64,000 bases of DNA from contig JAIUJO010000071.1 of assembly GCA_023846275.1 (NCBI GenBank), positions 2,025,846-2,089,845 of the forward strand, in the 5' to 3' direction. The stretch is from Vanilla planifolia (Eukaryota; Streptophyta; Magnoliopsida; Asparagales; Orchidaceae). The notes beneath the pieces were generated by a model. The model was given only the letters and a program-made list of their open reading frames with translations. It did no database searches and was not told the DNA's origin. This document shows, one piece after another, positions 1 to 14,512 of this stretch. The position numbers and the translations under genes were made by a program. How positions within the stretch are numbered: the first letter of the stretch is position 1; each line of letters starts with the position of its first letter.

Positions 1-3000
1 TTACTAAGGAGATCTACGATAACATCCTCAATCGTCTTATCAATTACATTTTTAAATGTCTCATAAGGAATGTCAAAAGTCTAGAAAATAGAAAAAAAAA
101 AATTTAAAAACGAATATTTAATTAGTTATAGGTCATCAAGATGTGTTCAACATTGTTTGCTTTCTTTGATCAAAATATATTAAATTGCTAAAGTCAATAA
201 GCATAAATAAAGAAATTATTATTTTAATATATTTTAAAGATAAATTAAAGTGTTGTGATTATCATGTAAGAAGAGATTTGGAGTTTTGTAATAATATGAA
301 AAAAATTAAAAAAATTAAGGAAATGTGATGAACTATATTAAAAAGTTGATTCCAAGTCTTTATGAACATTAAATGCAACATCCTCAACTATCAAATTAAA
401 AAAGTACGAATCAAAATATCTTGTAAAGTGTGAAAAAACACTAGAAAAGTAATTATTTAAAAAAATATAAAAATAATTATTAAAAATTAAATATAATTCA
501 TTGAGATGAGTATAGTAGTATTTATTTCAACTCAATTGTGCCTTATCTAGAATTACTATAAATCACAAAATTAATAAGCACCAGTAATAATAAATTATAT
601 TTTAAAAGTTAAATAAATATAACTAATATAATCTAGTTGAAAAAAGATAATGTAAAGGTTACACAAGACAAAAAAAATTGAGTTTCGTAGTAATTTATCA
701 AAATAAAGTCAAAACTTTTGAACAAATGTCATAAATTGTACAAGCAAAATTTGCATTCCAAAATACTAACAAGATTGAGTACAACATCCTCGATCATCAA
801 ATCAGGTAAGAGACAAAATATCTCGTAAAGTGCTTCAAAATATTAGAAAATAAAATTTTAAAATTATAAAATAATATCCAATTAGATAGGTCTTATAGAG
901 ATGTGTCCAATGAAGAGTTTTTGCATAGACAAATCGCATTTGGAAATATTTGTAACTACTAATTTATATAAATATCAATAATAAAACATTATTATTTTAC
1001 TTTTAGGTAAATATATAATAAAGTTGAAATAAGGTAAATGGAAACAATTTAATAGAACAAAACAAAAGAAATTTAAAAATTGAACTATAAGAGAGATAGT
1101 TTAATTATAAAATAAGTAAATCAAAGTGAAACATTTAAGTAAATGAGATAAAGTTTATGAGAAATTTGCATTCCATGATAGTATGGAGATCAAGTGTGAC
1201 ATCATGGATCGTTAAATGAGGCATTAATCAAAATATCTTATAAAGAATGTAAAAATTATTAAAAAATAAATATTTGAAAATTTAAAAATGAATGCTTAAT
1301 TTGGTATGGACTATCATGATACGTTCAACAACTTTTGTTTGCATCTCAATATGTCATCCTTTGGATTGACTATAAATTACTTAAATAAATAAGTACAAAA
1401 AAGTAATTTTTTTTTGTCTAATATTTCGTAAATATATATTAAAGCAAAAAAGAGATAAATTGAAACATTGTAATCTTATCAAATGAAAGCAAGGTAGATG
1501 ACACATGAAAGGAGACTTACAATTATTGCTAACATTTCAACAAAAATGAATACTTAATAAGAAGAGCTAGTTAAGATGAGTAAAGTGACTTTTATTTCAA
1601 GTTGACTTCATCATTTTGTATTACTGCAAGTAATTCAAAAAAAATAAAGATTAATAAAATAATTTTAATATTAAGTAAATATTTATTAAAACTAAGATGA
1701 GATAAAGATGTATTATTACCAAATAAAAAAACTAAAAATCACACTAGAGGAGAATTAGTGTTATATAATAATAGAATCATATCATAGTGAAAAATTTGAA
1801 GAAGTAGGACAAATTATTCAATAAATTGAACTTCAAGATATTAAGGACATTGTGTGTAGCATATTTGATCATTAAATCAATTGCAAATTAAAATGCATTA
1901 TAAAGCATACAAAATTCATAAAAAATCTATTTAATAAAATATAAAAATTAATATTACATTTGTTAGAGCACACTAAGAATAGATTAATGATAATTGTTTC
2001 AGCTCTATTAAATATGTCCACTTTTGGAATTTTTGTGAGTTATTAAATTAAATAAGAAAAAAAGCAAATCATCATTTAAAAATAAAGAAAATATGCAATA
2101 ATACTGAAATGAGATAAATTTAAGTAATATAAAATAAGTAAATTAAGGCAATCTAATAATCTAACTAGAGAATAATTAAAGCTTTATAGTACTATACCAA
2201 AATAAAAGTAGAACATTTGAAATTATGAGATACAATATATTGGAAATATATATTCCAATGTACTAAGTGGATAGAGTTCTAAATTCTCGATGACTAAAAA
2301 TGATACAAATAGAAATATCTTATAAAGCTTGGTAAAACTCTATAAAATAACTTAATAAAAATATAAAAAAGTATATTAATTATAAAATCCTCTTTCACAT
2401 GTGCTCATTGATGTTCATTTTGTGTGGATCTAACTTCATTTAGAAGTCTATGAAATACCAATGTAAATAAGTATAAATGTTAGAAAATTAGTATTTTACT
2501 ATTAATAAAATTTATGTTAACACTAAAATTTTAAAAAATTAATTAATCTAATTTGAAAATTTTAAAGCGTTGAAAAGGTCAAAATTTTGGGGATTTAGAG
2601 TTATATTGTAAAATATGAAAATGAAAGCAAAATATTTTAAGAAATGAGATAAAGTTTACAATAAATTTGAATTTTGAGATATTGAGGAGATCACATGTAA
2701 CATTTTTAATTATCAAATAAGGTATAAATCAAAGTATCTTATAAAACATATAAAAAATACTTAAAATATTTTTAAAAAATATAAAAATGAATATTTATTT
2801 TGATAGAGTTGCTAAAAATGAGTCTAGTAACATTTTTTCATCTCACTTATACATCGATTTGAATTACTGTGAATTATAATTGAAAATAAATAAAAATAAT
2901 AATAAGTCTTTATTTAAATATTAAATAAATAGTTATTAAAGTTGAAATGTGAAAGGTTAATGTCATGTGATGTAATTGAATCAAAGACATGCATAGCCAA

Positions 3001-6000
3001 TTAAAGAAAAAAAAATGAACAAAAATGATAAACTTTATTGAAAGAATTTCAAGATGCTTAGAAGATCGAGCATAAAATCCATGATCATGAAATCATGTAC
3101 AAGTTAAAATGTCTCATAAAACGTACCAACATCATAAAAAAATATTTTAAAAATGTGTATTTTACTAGTTATTGCTCACCATGATAAGTCCAAAAACATT
3201 AATTTCATCTTTGTTGGAACATTTGGAGTTACTGTGATCATAAAACAAATAAATTATTATTTTAATATAAAGTAAATATATATGAGAAAAGATTGATAAA
3301 TTGAAGAAATATAATATAACCAAACCATAGTGATCTAAAGGTCACACTAAAAAAATAAGAATTTTTAGTTATATAGCTAAATCAAAGTGAAAATTTGGAA
3401 AAACAATCAGATAAATTGTTCCTAAAAGTTTTGTTTATAGATACTAAGAAAGTTGAGTGTAATATTCTCGATTGTTAAAAAAAGTACAAATCAAAATGTC
3501 TCATAATATATATGAGAAAATTAAATATTTAAAAACAAAAAAAGTATATTTAATTTTGTAAATCTCAACAAATTGAGTCCAATGATTGTTGTTTCACCTT
3601 TATCAGACAACTTTTTCAGTTACTACAAATTAAAAAAATTAAATAAGCTTTGATAATAATTAATTATTGTTTTAATATCAAGTAAATATATGTTAATGCT
3701 TAAATAAAATAAATTAAAGAAATGTAATACAACCAAAATGGAGCAATTTAGAAGTCAAATGGAAAAAAATTAAAAGTTTGATAATATAACTAAATGGAAG
3801 AAAAACTTTATAAATAACCAAAAAAAACTTTTTTAAAAAAGGATAAATTGCATAAGTAGATGCATTTGGAAATACTATCAAGATCTAGTGTAACAACATC
3901 AACCATAAAATCAAGTATGAATAAAAATGTCTAATAAAGTGCTCATAAAGATGATTAAAATGAATATTTGTTTAAATTGAGCTCATAAAGATGATTCTAT
4001 GATATTTGCTTCATCACGATCAATGTAGTATGGAATTTTAAATAATCACAAAAGTAAATAAGTGGAAACAACATTCACATATTATTTTAAAGTTAATTAA
4101 ATATATAATAAAATTGTAAGGATGTAAATATAAGAAAAGTAATATAACTAAATCAAAGTAATTTAAAGGTCATAAGAGAGGAGAAATATAGTTTCAAAGG
4201 AATATAGTAAAATGAAAGCCAAGAATTTCAAGAATTAATGTAAATTTTGTCAAAAAGTTATATGTAAACAATGTAATATAAAAAATTCAAAGTGATGTTT
4301 AAGTTACATGAGAAGAGAATAAGAATTTCTTTATAGTGAACCAATTTAAAGAAAAATATTTTATAGAGCATTAAAGCATAATAAAATATTATTCTAATAT
4401 TTTGGAAAGATATATTAAACCTAAAATGTGGCAAATTATGCAAAGAAATATAATCAAGAGAAAGAAATATAAATCTCACATAAGAGGGTATATTCAAGGT
4501 CATATTAACATAACCAAATCAAATAAAAATATTTGAAAAAATGAGAATAATTATTTGAAAAGTTCTATTCGACGATAACATGCGGATTGAGGGTAACAAT
4601 TTCAAAAATCAAATGAGATATAAATCAAAATATCTCATAAATTAAGCCAAAATCACAGAAAATAAAATTGTTAAAAAAATTCATAATTAATTAGATAGAG
4701 CATGTTGAAAGAGTTCAACGATGTTTGTTTTGCCTCCATTAGTCCAAACTTGAATTTACTAAGAATTAACAAAACAAAAGAAAATTATACATAAACATTG
4801 CATTACAAGATATGAAATAAAAAGAATATAATATCCCTAATTGTGTAATTATGTTCAAAAAACAATTTTTCATAAATCATGCCAATATTTTAGAAAATAA
4901 GATATTTAAAAATATAAAAATGAATACATAGTTTGATATAGCACTTTGAGATGAGTCATAAAAATGTTTTTAATCACTATCAACATCATGTTGAATTACT
5001 ATGAAATTTAAAATAGGAAAAGGATGAATAATAATATTTGATTATTTTAATATAAATTTAATATATATTAGTTCTTAAATCAAATATATTAAGGTAATAT
5101 TATATAACAAAATCATGGCAAGACATTTGAAAAAATTAGATAAATTATGTTACAAAGTTGCATTCTAATTTACTAAGAAGGCAAAGTTTAACATATTCCA
5201 TCATCAAAACAAGTAAAAATCAAAACACTGTTTAGAAAAAAATTAATAAATTTAAAATTTAATTTTTAATTCTATAGAATTTACCGCAATTGATTTAGCT
5301 GTAGTTGTTTTGCCTCGATTAGATCTAGTTTTGGGTTATTATGAATTATCTAATTAAATAATTATAAATAATAATTAGTGATTATAATTGTAATAGAAAA
5401 TTTATGACAAATCTAGAATGAGTTTAGTGAAAGCAATGTAAATTATAGAAATCAAGGCAATATTATGGCTACATAGGATGTGAAATAGATTTTCAAAATA
5501 ATATAAGCAAATCTAAGTAAAAATGTTAAAGGAATGAGATAAATTATAAATGTAAGATGTTTTTCAAGTTACTTTGTAGATCACCTATGACATTCTTAAT
5601 AACATAGTCAGGAATGAATTGAATGTCTCCTAAAAATTCCAAAGATCTAAAAAACTTTAATAATACAAAAGTAAAGATTAAATTGGATATAGCTCCTCAA
5701 GTAGAGTCTAATCATGTTTATGTTATCTTGATTAACCTTGCCCAGAATTATTGTTAATTACCAATGTGAATAAACATATTAATATTATGTAAAGCTATAT
5801 TAAAGTTGAAATGTGATAATTGATGCAATGTAATATAACAAAAAAATAGATGCATATGTCACATGATTAGAGATTTAGAATTTCATATTAATATAATCAA
5901 TTCAAAGCAAAAGATTTTAAAAAATGATAAAAATTGTATAAAAAAGTTCCGTTGCAAAGATGTTAAGGAGAATGAGTGTGATGCTTTCGAGCATCACAAT

Positions 6001-9000
6001 ATGTATGAAGAGACATTTTAAAAAAGAGAACCCTTGAAAAAGTATTATAAAATTGAGAATTTAACTTAGTGGAGCTCTTCGAGGCTAGTCCATCAATGTT
6101 TGTTATCTCAAGATTCGACATGAATTTGAATTATTATAGATTATAAATATAAATATTCGTAAGTAATAAAAATCATTATTTTAAAATGATGTAAAGGTTA
6201 ATTAAAACTAAAATAAGATAAAAATTAAACTATTGTAATTTAACCAAAGAAAGTGTTATAAACATAATAGAAGTGGAGATTTAGGGTTATTTTGTAATAT
6301 AACCAAATCAGAGTAAAACTTTTGAAGAAATGAGATAAAGTATACAGAAATGTCTAATCAAATAGACTAAGAAGATAAGAATAATATCATTAATCATCAA
6401 TAATGATATCAATTAAATGTCTTATAAAACATGACAAAATTTTAGAAAATAAAAAATAAATAATTATTTAGATAAACCTATTTGAGTCGACTCCAATGAC
6501 ATTTATATTTTCACTTGAGAAAACCATGTTTAAAAGTACTATGAATTAAAAGAACAATAAAAACATAAGAAATAATATAGTATTATTTTAATATTAATTA
6601 AATAAATAAAAATGCTAAATTGAGATGAAGTGATGCAATGTAATATGTTGAAATCAAAGAAAGAAATTTGAAGGAATGAACAATTTTTTTGTAAGTTCCA
6701 TTACATGATACCAAGGAGATCAACTATAATGTTGTTAATCGCCAAAGCAAGAATGAACCGAATGTCAACCTTTAAAATTTTTAAAAATATAGAAAGATAA
6801 TTTTTTAATTTGATTTAACTTGTTTAGATGACTCTAACATTATTTTTTAATCTTTATTAAATTGTGCTCACAATTTCTATGAATTACCTTTATAAAAAAT
6901 AAAGAATAACAAATTATTATTTTAATATTATTTAAAAAATGTATTAAAGCTAAAATATAATAAATTAAAGCAACATAACATAACCAAACCGAAAAGAAAA
7001 TTTTGACGGAGATAAGTTGTACAGAATTTTTGAATTCTAAGAAACAAAGAATAAGGTGTGTAACATTCTAATTGGTTAAACTAAATACATGTTGAAATGA
7101 CTTTTAAAGCATGCTAAAGCCATTCAAAAAGATATTTAAAAGATTAGAAATAAATGTTTAAATCGATAGAGTTTGTTGCCAAGACTCTAACAACATTTTG
7201 TTTCAGCTTTATCATACCCAATTTGAAATTATTATATATCAAAAAACTAAATAAGCATATATAATAACAAATTTTTGTCTTAATAAAAAATAAATATATA
7301 AATCATCATGAATAATATAAGTGTAAGCAATGCAATATAAAAACATCAAAGTAATATTAATGTTGCACTAGCAGAGAATTAAAATTTCATAATAATATAA
7401 CAAAACCATACTAAAATATTTAAAAGAAATGAGATAAATTGAATGAGAAAGATTGAATTCAATGTCTTTAAGAACATGTCAAAACTTTTAAAAAATTTAA
7501 AAATCAGAAGCAATGTCTAATTGGTTAGTGCTCATCAAGTTGAGCTCAACTATATTTTTTTGTTTATACCACACCTCGTCAAAAAAATGTTGTGAATTAG
7601 TAAAGTAAGAATATTAAGGAAAGATATATTGAAGGTGAAATGAGAAAAATTGATGTAATGTAATTTAACTAAATCAAATATATGTAAAGTATACATGCGT
7701 ATAGATTTAAGGTTACATATTGACATAACCAAATTGTAGTGAAAATTTTGAAGTGATTAGATAAATGAAATGCAAAGCTTCAATTTTGAGATAATAAGAA
7801 GGATGAGTGTAACATTTTTCTATCAATTCAAGCTTGAACTGGAATGCCTTACTAAGAGTGTCAAAGGTACAAAAGAAATATCTCAAAGAATATTACAATG
7901 AATATCCAATTTTATAGATCTTAGTGACACAAGTCTAGTGACATCTATTATGTTGCAATGAGACATCATTTGGAATTATTTTGAATTACCAAATAAATTA
8001 TAAAAAATAATAATAAATTATTATTTTAATGTAAAGTAGTTCAAGTTAAAGCTAGCATGAGGTAAAGTGAAGTAGTGCAATATATCTAAATAACATATAA
8101 TAGTTTTCACACATGAAAAGATTTAGAGTATATAGTAATATAATAAAATAAAAAAAAAATTTGAAGAAATTTAATAAATTGTATGTAAAAGTTTCATTCG
8201 ATGATACTACGAAGATAAAGTGTAACATTCTTAATTACTGATGTAGATACAAATCAAAATGTCATGTAATGGTTGCCATTATCTTAGAAAATAAAATATT
8301 TAAAAGTGTAAAGATGAATATTTAATTGGAAGAAGATTATCAAGGTGAGTCCAATGACATTTTTTAATTTTGATCAAATTTTTATGTAGAATTACTTAAT
8401 AAAGGTAAAATAATTCAAAAAACTAAAAAAACATTTTGAAGAAATGTGCATAGTTTTACAAGAAAGTTAAATTCCAAGATACTAAGGAGATCAAGTTTAA
8501 TATCCTCAATTATCAAATGTGGTATGGATCAAATGAGTTATAAAGCATTCTGAATTGTTAAATATTTTTAAGTATAAGAAAAGAATATTTAATTTGACAT
8601 ACCTTGTTCGCATGAGACTAATGACATTTTTTAAATTTCCATTAGACTTTGTTTTGTTTTACTATGAATCACCAATGTGAAATAACAGAAAAAATATGAT
8701 GAATTTTATATTAAGTAAATATATATTAAAGATAAATTAGTTATTTTAAAACATCACAATATAATTCTATCAAAGTAATAAAATTGAACAAAGTAGTAAA
8801 CTGTACTGGAATGTTGCATTCCTTAATAATAAGAAGATAGTGTAAATTTCTCAATCATAAAATCTTGTTTGTATTGATGTGGTTCTTAAAACATGCCAAA
8901 GCAATATAAAAATTATTTAAAATTTTTAAAAGGTATATTTTATTTCAATGATCAATTAGAACTTGTTTGAAAATACTATGAATTGCTAAATTAAAAAAAA

Positions 9001-10766
9001 GTATTATAATAATAATTTATTATTTAAAAAATTTGTGCGTATATAATAAATCAACGAAGAAATATGAACAAATCAACGTGATGTTAGGGTTACAAGAAAG
9101 ATGAATTAGAGTTTCAAAATAATATTACCAAATATAGTAAAAAAAGTTTGAAGAAATGGGATAAATTGTACCAAAAAGTTCTATTCCAAGATGCTAATGA
9201 GATTAAGCATAATATGCCTGATAAAAAAAAAGATACGCTTTAAAATGCCTCGCAAAACTTACAAAAATCATTGAGAAAATAATCTGAACGAAAATACTAA
9301 ATAAATATTTAATTTGTCAAAGCTTATTGTGATGTGTATAATGACATATGATATGTCTCAACAAAACCTCAATTCGAGTTTTAGAGAATGACATTATTCT
9401 AATTAAATATAAATAATAATAAGGAATTTTGTTAACATTATAGAAATATATATTAAAACTTAAATGTTATAAATTTAAGCAATGTAATATAACCAAATAA
9501 AGAATTGTAAAAGTCACACCATATCATATTTAGAGTTTATATAATAATATAATCAAATGAGAGCAAACAATTTGAAGAATAGAGATAAATTATTGAGAAA
9601 TTTGAATTCAAAAATAATAAGGTGATATATTGTCATATTTTTTATATGACAAAGAAACAAATTAAATTACATAAAACAACTGAAAATCTTAGCAAATATA
9701 ATAATACAAAATTTAAAAAGGAATATTTTACTGGATAAAACTTGTCATGGCAAGTCCAACGATATTTATGTCATCATGATGTAACCACGATTAAAACTAC
9801 TATAATGTTTTTAAAATAAATAAGAATAAATAATAATAAATTATTATTAATGTATTATATTAATATATAATAAAGTTAAAATATGATAAATCAAAGCAAT
9901 GTAAAATGGTTGAATTAATGAATATTTTTTTAAATAAATGACATAAATTAATGGGAAAGTTGCACTCCTTGATACTAAGGAGATGAGTACAATGTCCATG
10001 ATCATCAAATTAGGTATGAATCGTACATCTTGTAAACCATACTAAAACTCTAAAAATATTTAAAAACATACAAAAAAATATATAATTTGTTATACCTCTT
10101 TGAGACTAGTCCAAAAATATTTTTTGATTCTCTAATACACATCACTTAGAAATAATATGATTATAGATGTAAATAATGATAAATAATAATATGTTATTAT
10201 TTCCAATATTAAGCAAAAATATATTGAACCTGAAATGTTAAAAATTGAAGCAATGTAATAGAACTAAGCTAAGAAAAACTTTTTTGAAAAAATGAGATAA
10301 ATCGTACAAGAATAGTTCATTTCAAGATACTAAGATGACAGAGTGTAAAATTCTCATTCATCAATTACGTTAATAATAAGTAAATATACAATAAGTATAT
10401 AATCTAATAAATATAATAAATGAAATATAAAAAAAACAAAGTGATGTTAAGGTTACACAAGAAGAGAGTTGAAGTTTCCTAGTAACATAAGCAAATCAAC
10501 CAAAAACAATTGAAGAAATGATATAAATTATACAAGAAAGTGACATTCCAACTGAATAAGGATTTTTAGTGAAACTTTCTCTATGGCATAGTCACATATA
10601 AACTGAATGTCGTTTAACATATGCCAAAATAGTTGAAAACTTATAAATATGAAAACGAATTTTTCCTTGGTTAAAGCTTATTCTGTTAACGCTTATGATA
10701 TTTGTTTCACCTCGAGCAAACCCATTCAGATTTACTGTGAATTATCAATGAAAAAAATATTAATAC

Positions 10767-10797
10767 TATATATATATATATATATACATATATATAA
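10767..10797. repeat. AT microsatellite in module C
   Basis: An (AT)n run interrupted once by a C. It sits where the unit normally carries the 'taaatatatattaaag' segment; 'agattaaataagataaatt' follows directly, as in ordinary units. Confidence 0.9.
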
Positions 10798-13320
10798 AAG
10801 ATTAAATAAGATAAATTAATGTAATATAACCAAATCAAAATTGATGAAAAGGTTTTACCAGTGATTATAAGAGTTATATATTACATAATCAAATCAAAGA
10901 AAAACTTTTAAGTAATGAGATAAGTTGTATAAAAAAGTGGAAATGAGAACTTGATGCAACGTAATGTAACCAAATAAAATCAATTTAAAGGTAAGAAAAG
11001 TGGAGAAGTTATATATTAATAAAATCAAATCAAAGAAAAAAACATTAAAAAAATAACATAAATTATACAAAAAAATTTTCATTCCAAGACAATAAGGAGA
11101 TTGAATGTAAAAGTTTTGATCCTCAAATAAGTTGCAAATAGAAATGTCTCATAAAGCATTCCAACACCATAAAAAGTAATTTTGTAATATAAAAATAAAT
11201 ATTTATCCTATAGAGCTCGTTGAGAGGAATCCAATGTCATTTATTATATCGACATCAAACCTTTTTTGTAATTACTATGAATAAAAAATTAAAATAACTT
11301 TAATTAAAAAAATATTATTTTAATATTAATTAAATGTATATTAAATAAAAAAATGAGATAAATTAAAGTAATGTAATACAACCAAATAAAGTATTATGAA
11401 TGCCACCTAATATGAGATTTAGAGTTGTATAGTAATATAACAAAACTAAAGCAAAGCATTTAAATTGAAACATTTTATGGAAAAATTACATTTTAAGGTA
11501 CTAAGAACATAAGGTGTAATCGTATCGATCGATATTGCAGGCACAAATAAAAATGTCTAGTAAAGCATGCTAAAATCTTAGAGAATAAAAAATTCAAATT
11601 TGATGGATCTCTTTAACACGAGTCCAACATCATTTCTATCATCTCGATCAATCCTCCTTTAGAATTATGATAATTTAAGATATAAATAGACATTAATAAT
11701 AATAAATTACTATTTAAATTTAAATAAAATCTATAATAAGGTTAATGACATAAATTAAAGCAAAGCAACATAACTAAAGAATGCAAAAACCTAAAGAAAT
11801 GAGAGGAATTAGGAGGGAAGGTTGCATAACAGTTACTAAGAAGATCAAGTGTAACATCTTCAATCGTCAAATAGGGTTCAAATTGGTTTTCACTTCAATC
11901 ATGAAAATCCCTAATAAAAATAAGATATAACAAGTGAATACTTAATTGGATAGAGCTCGTTGATTTGATACAACAATTGCTTTTTCATCACGATCGATCC
12001 TCATTTACAATTACGATAAATTCTAACAAGGAATAAGCATAAGTAATATGAATTTATTATTTTAATATTATACAAATATTTTTTCATGATAATATGTGAT
12101 AATGTTTTTTATATAATATAACCGGATTAAATAGATTTAATTGTTGAATAAGAAAAGATTAAAAGTGACATATTCATATAACTAAATCAAATAATAACAT
12201 TATAAGAAATGATATAAATTACCTATGAAAATTACATTCAAAGATATTAAGGTAATAGATTGTAAGATCCTCGATCACCAAATCAAGTATGAATTATAAT
12301 ACCACCTAAATCATGCAAAAACCTTATATAATTAAGTATTAAAAAATATAAAAATGAATCATTAATTTGATAGAACATATAGCGATGAGTCCAACAGCAT
12401 TTTATTTATCTTGATCCAGCGTTGCCTAAAATTACTAAGAATAATTGAAACAAATATGTAAGCACAATAATAATTTTTTTAAATATTAAATAAATGCATA
12501 TTAAAGCTTAAATGATATAAATTAAAGTATTGTAATATAGAAAAATTGACATAAAAAATTACAATTACAAAGAAATATAACCAAATCAAACAAAACAATT
12601 TGAAAAATTATGAGAAATTGTATGGGAAAGTTGCAAACAAAAATAATAAAAAAAGGAGTATAGTATCCTAAACCATCAAATTAGGAACAAATCAAAATTC
12701 TCATAAATTCTGCTAGAATATAACAAAAGTAAAATATTTCAAAAAATATAAAAATGAATATCTTTTTTGATTAGTAGGTTAACTCGAGTCTAACAATGTA
12801 TTTTTTTGTTTCCCTTAAACCTTATTTCAAATTACTGTGAACTTACCAATCTCAAAAAACCATAAATAATAATAAATTAATCTTTTATAATAATCTATAA
12901 GTGAAATGAGCAAATTTAGGTAACATAAGATAACCAAATCAAAGCAAACATTTTGAAGAAATGTAGTAAATTTTATAGGAAACTTGCATTCCAAGGTATT
13001 AATGAGATGCAGCGTAAAACTCTTGATCCTTAAATTATGTATGAATAAAAATCCCCCATAATGCATTCCACAAACTTTAGGAAATAAATAAATTAAAAAT
13101 TAAATAACTAATATTTAATTTGATAAGTTGTGTGGTGGTGAGTTTAACAACATTTTTTATTATCTAAATCTAGAGCATGATAAGAGAAAGCAATGCATTA
13201 CAAACATATAAAAGTGATGTTAAAGACACATCAGAGGAGAATTATAGTTTCATAGTAACATAGCCAAATAAAAACATAAAGTTTGATTCAAGGAGATAAA
13301 ATCTATTAGAAAATTACATT

Positions 13321-13733
13321 CCAATGCACTAAGGAGATCAGGTGTAACATTCTTGATCATATAATCAGATATGAATATAATGCCTCACAAAACATTTTAA
13401 TATCCTAAAAAATTGAGACATATAAAAATGAATATTTATTGGTATAAAGTCTAACCAATTGAGTCCAATGACATTTATTTCATTATTATTCGACTCCTGT
13501 AAGTTTATAATGATTTACTAAAGTAAATGAGCAGTAAATAACAGTAAATTATTATTTTAATATTATAATAACATATATTAAAATTAAAATGAATTAATTT
13601 TTTATAATTTAATCTTACCAAATGAGATTGATATGAAAGTGACATTTGAGAAGATTTAGACTTTGACATTAATATATCTAAATCAAAGTAAAAACTTGAA
13701 AATGTTAGATAAATTATTCAAAAACGTTCCATT
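13321..13733 (+). repeat. Exemplar full-length satellite unit (413 bp, modules A-E)
   Basis: This copy contains all five modules in order and can serve as a reference unit. A spans about 13,321-13,410 ('ctaaggagatcaggtgtaac', then 'gatcatataatcaga'). B spans about 13,411-13,525 ('gagtccaatgacatttat'). C spans about 13,526-13,615 (AT-rich, 'attattattttaatatt'). D spans about 13,616-13,675 ('gtgacatttgagaagattta'). E spans about 13,676-13,733 ('taaatcaaagtaaaaac', then 'ttagataaattattc'). The next unit begins at 13,734 with the equivalent 'acaagatactaat'. Unit edges are a convention, since a tandem repeat has no natural start. Confidence 0.85.
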
Positions 13734-14152
13734 ACAAGATACTAATAAAATTGAGCATAACATTGTTTATCGAAAAATTAGGAATGAATCAAAATGTCTC
13801 ATCAAGCAATCAAAAAAACTAGAAAGTGAAATATTTTGTAATAATTAATTAATTTTTAGTTGGATAGAGATTATTATGCTAAGTCCAATGACATTTGTTT
13901 TGCCAGCAATATATCTCATTCACAATTTTTTTAAAAAAATTAGTAAAATAATAAGGAAGGACAATAATTTTTTTTAATTTTATGCAAATATATAGTAAAG
14001 CTAAGATGAGATAAATTGAAGCAGTGTAATATACTACATTGAAAGTAATATAAAATTCACACAAAAGTAGATTTAGGTTTTACTTACGAATATAACAAAA
14101 TCAAAACAAAACACTTAAAGAAATGAAATAAATTATATCAAAAAGTTTCATT

Positions 14153-14512
14153 CTAATATATTAATTAAAAAGTAAGCAATATCACTAACCAACAAATTTG
14201 GTATGAATTGAAATATCTCATAAATTATACAAAAACACTAGAAAATAAAATATTTTAAATTTTAAAAATAAATTTTTAATTTTATTATTCCATTGAGATG
14301 AGTCAACCAATATTTTTGTAATCAACATTAAAGCTCATTTTTAATTACTATGAATTAGTAATATAAAAAAGCATCAATGTCAAAAAAATTATTTTTTAAA
14401 AATAAGTAAATATATATTAAAGATGATATTAAGTTAATTGAAGCAATATAATATAAAAATAAATTATAAAAATTTTAAAAAAATGAGATAGATTGTATAG
14501 GAAAGTGGCATT
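14153..14512 (+). repeat. Exemplar short satellite unit (360 bp, lacks module D)
   Basis: This unit runs A-B-C and then passes straight from the 'aattgaagcaatataatata' end of C into E ('aaaaatgagatagattg'), with no D module. Its length is 53 bp less than the full exemplar at 13,321-13,733, which matches the loss of one D module. Similar D-less copies are seen around 5,090, 6,640, 6,970, 9,895, 10,255, 12,920, 15,590, 16,360, 18,680, 19,030, 21,040 and 21,710. Confidence 0.8.

Noticed and set aside
3941-3996. Exact 16-bp direct repeat ('gctcataaagatgatt') with a 40-bp period
   Set aside because: It is a small local duplication in the A/B region of one unit and does not indicate an inserted element.
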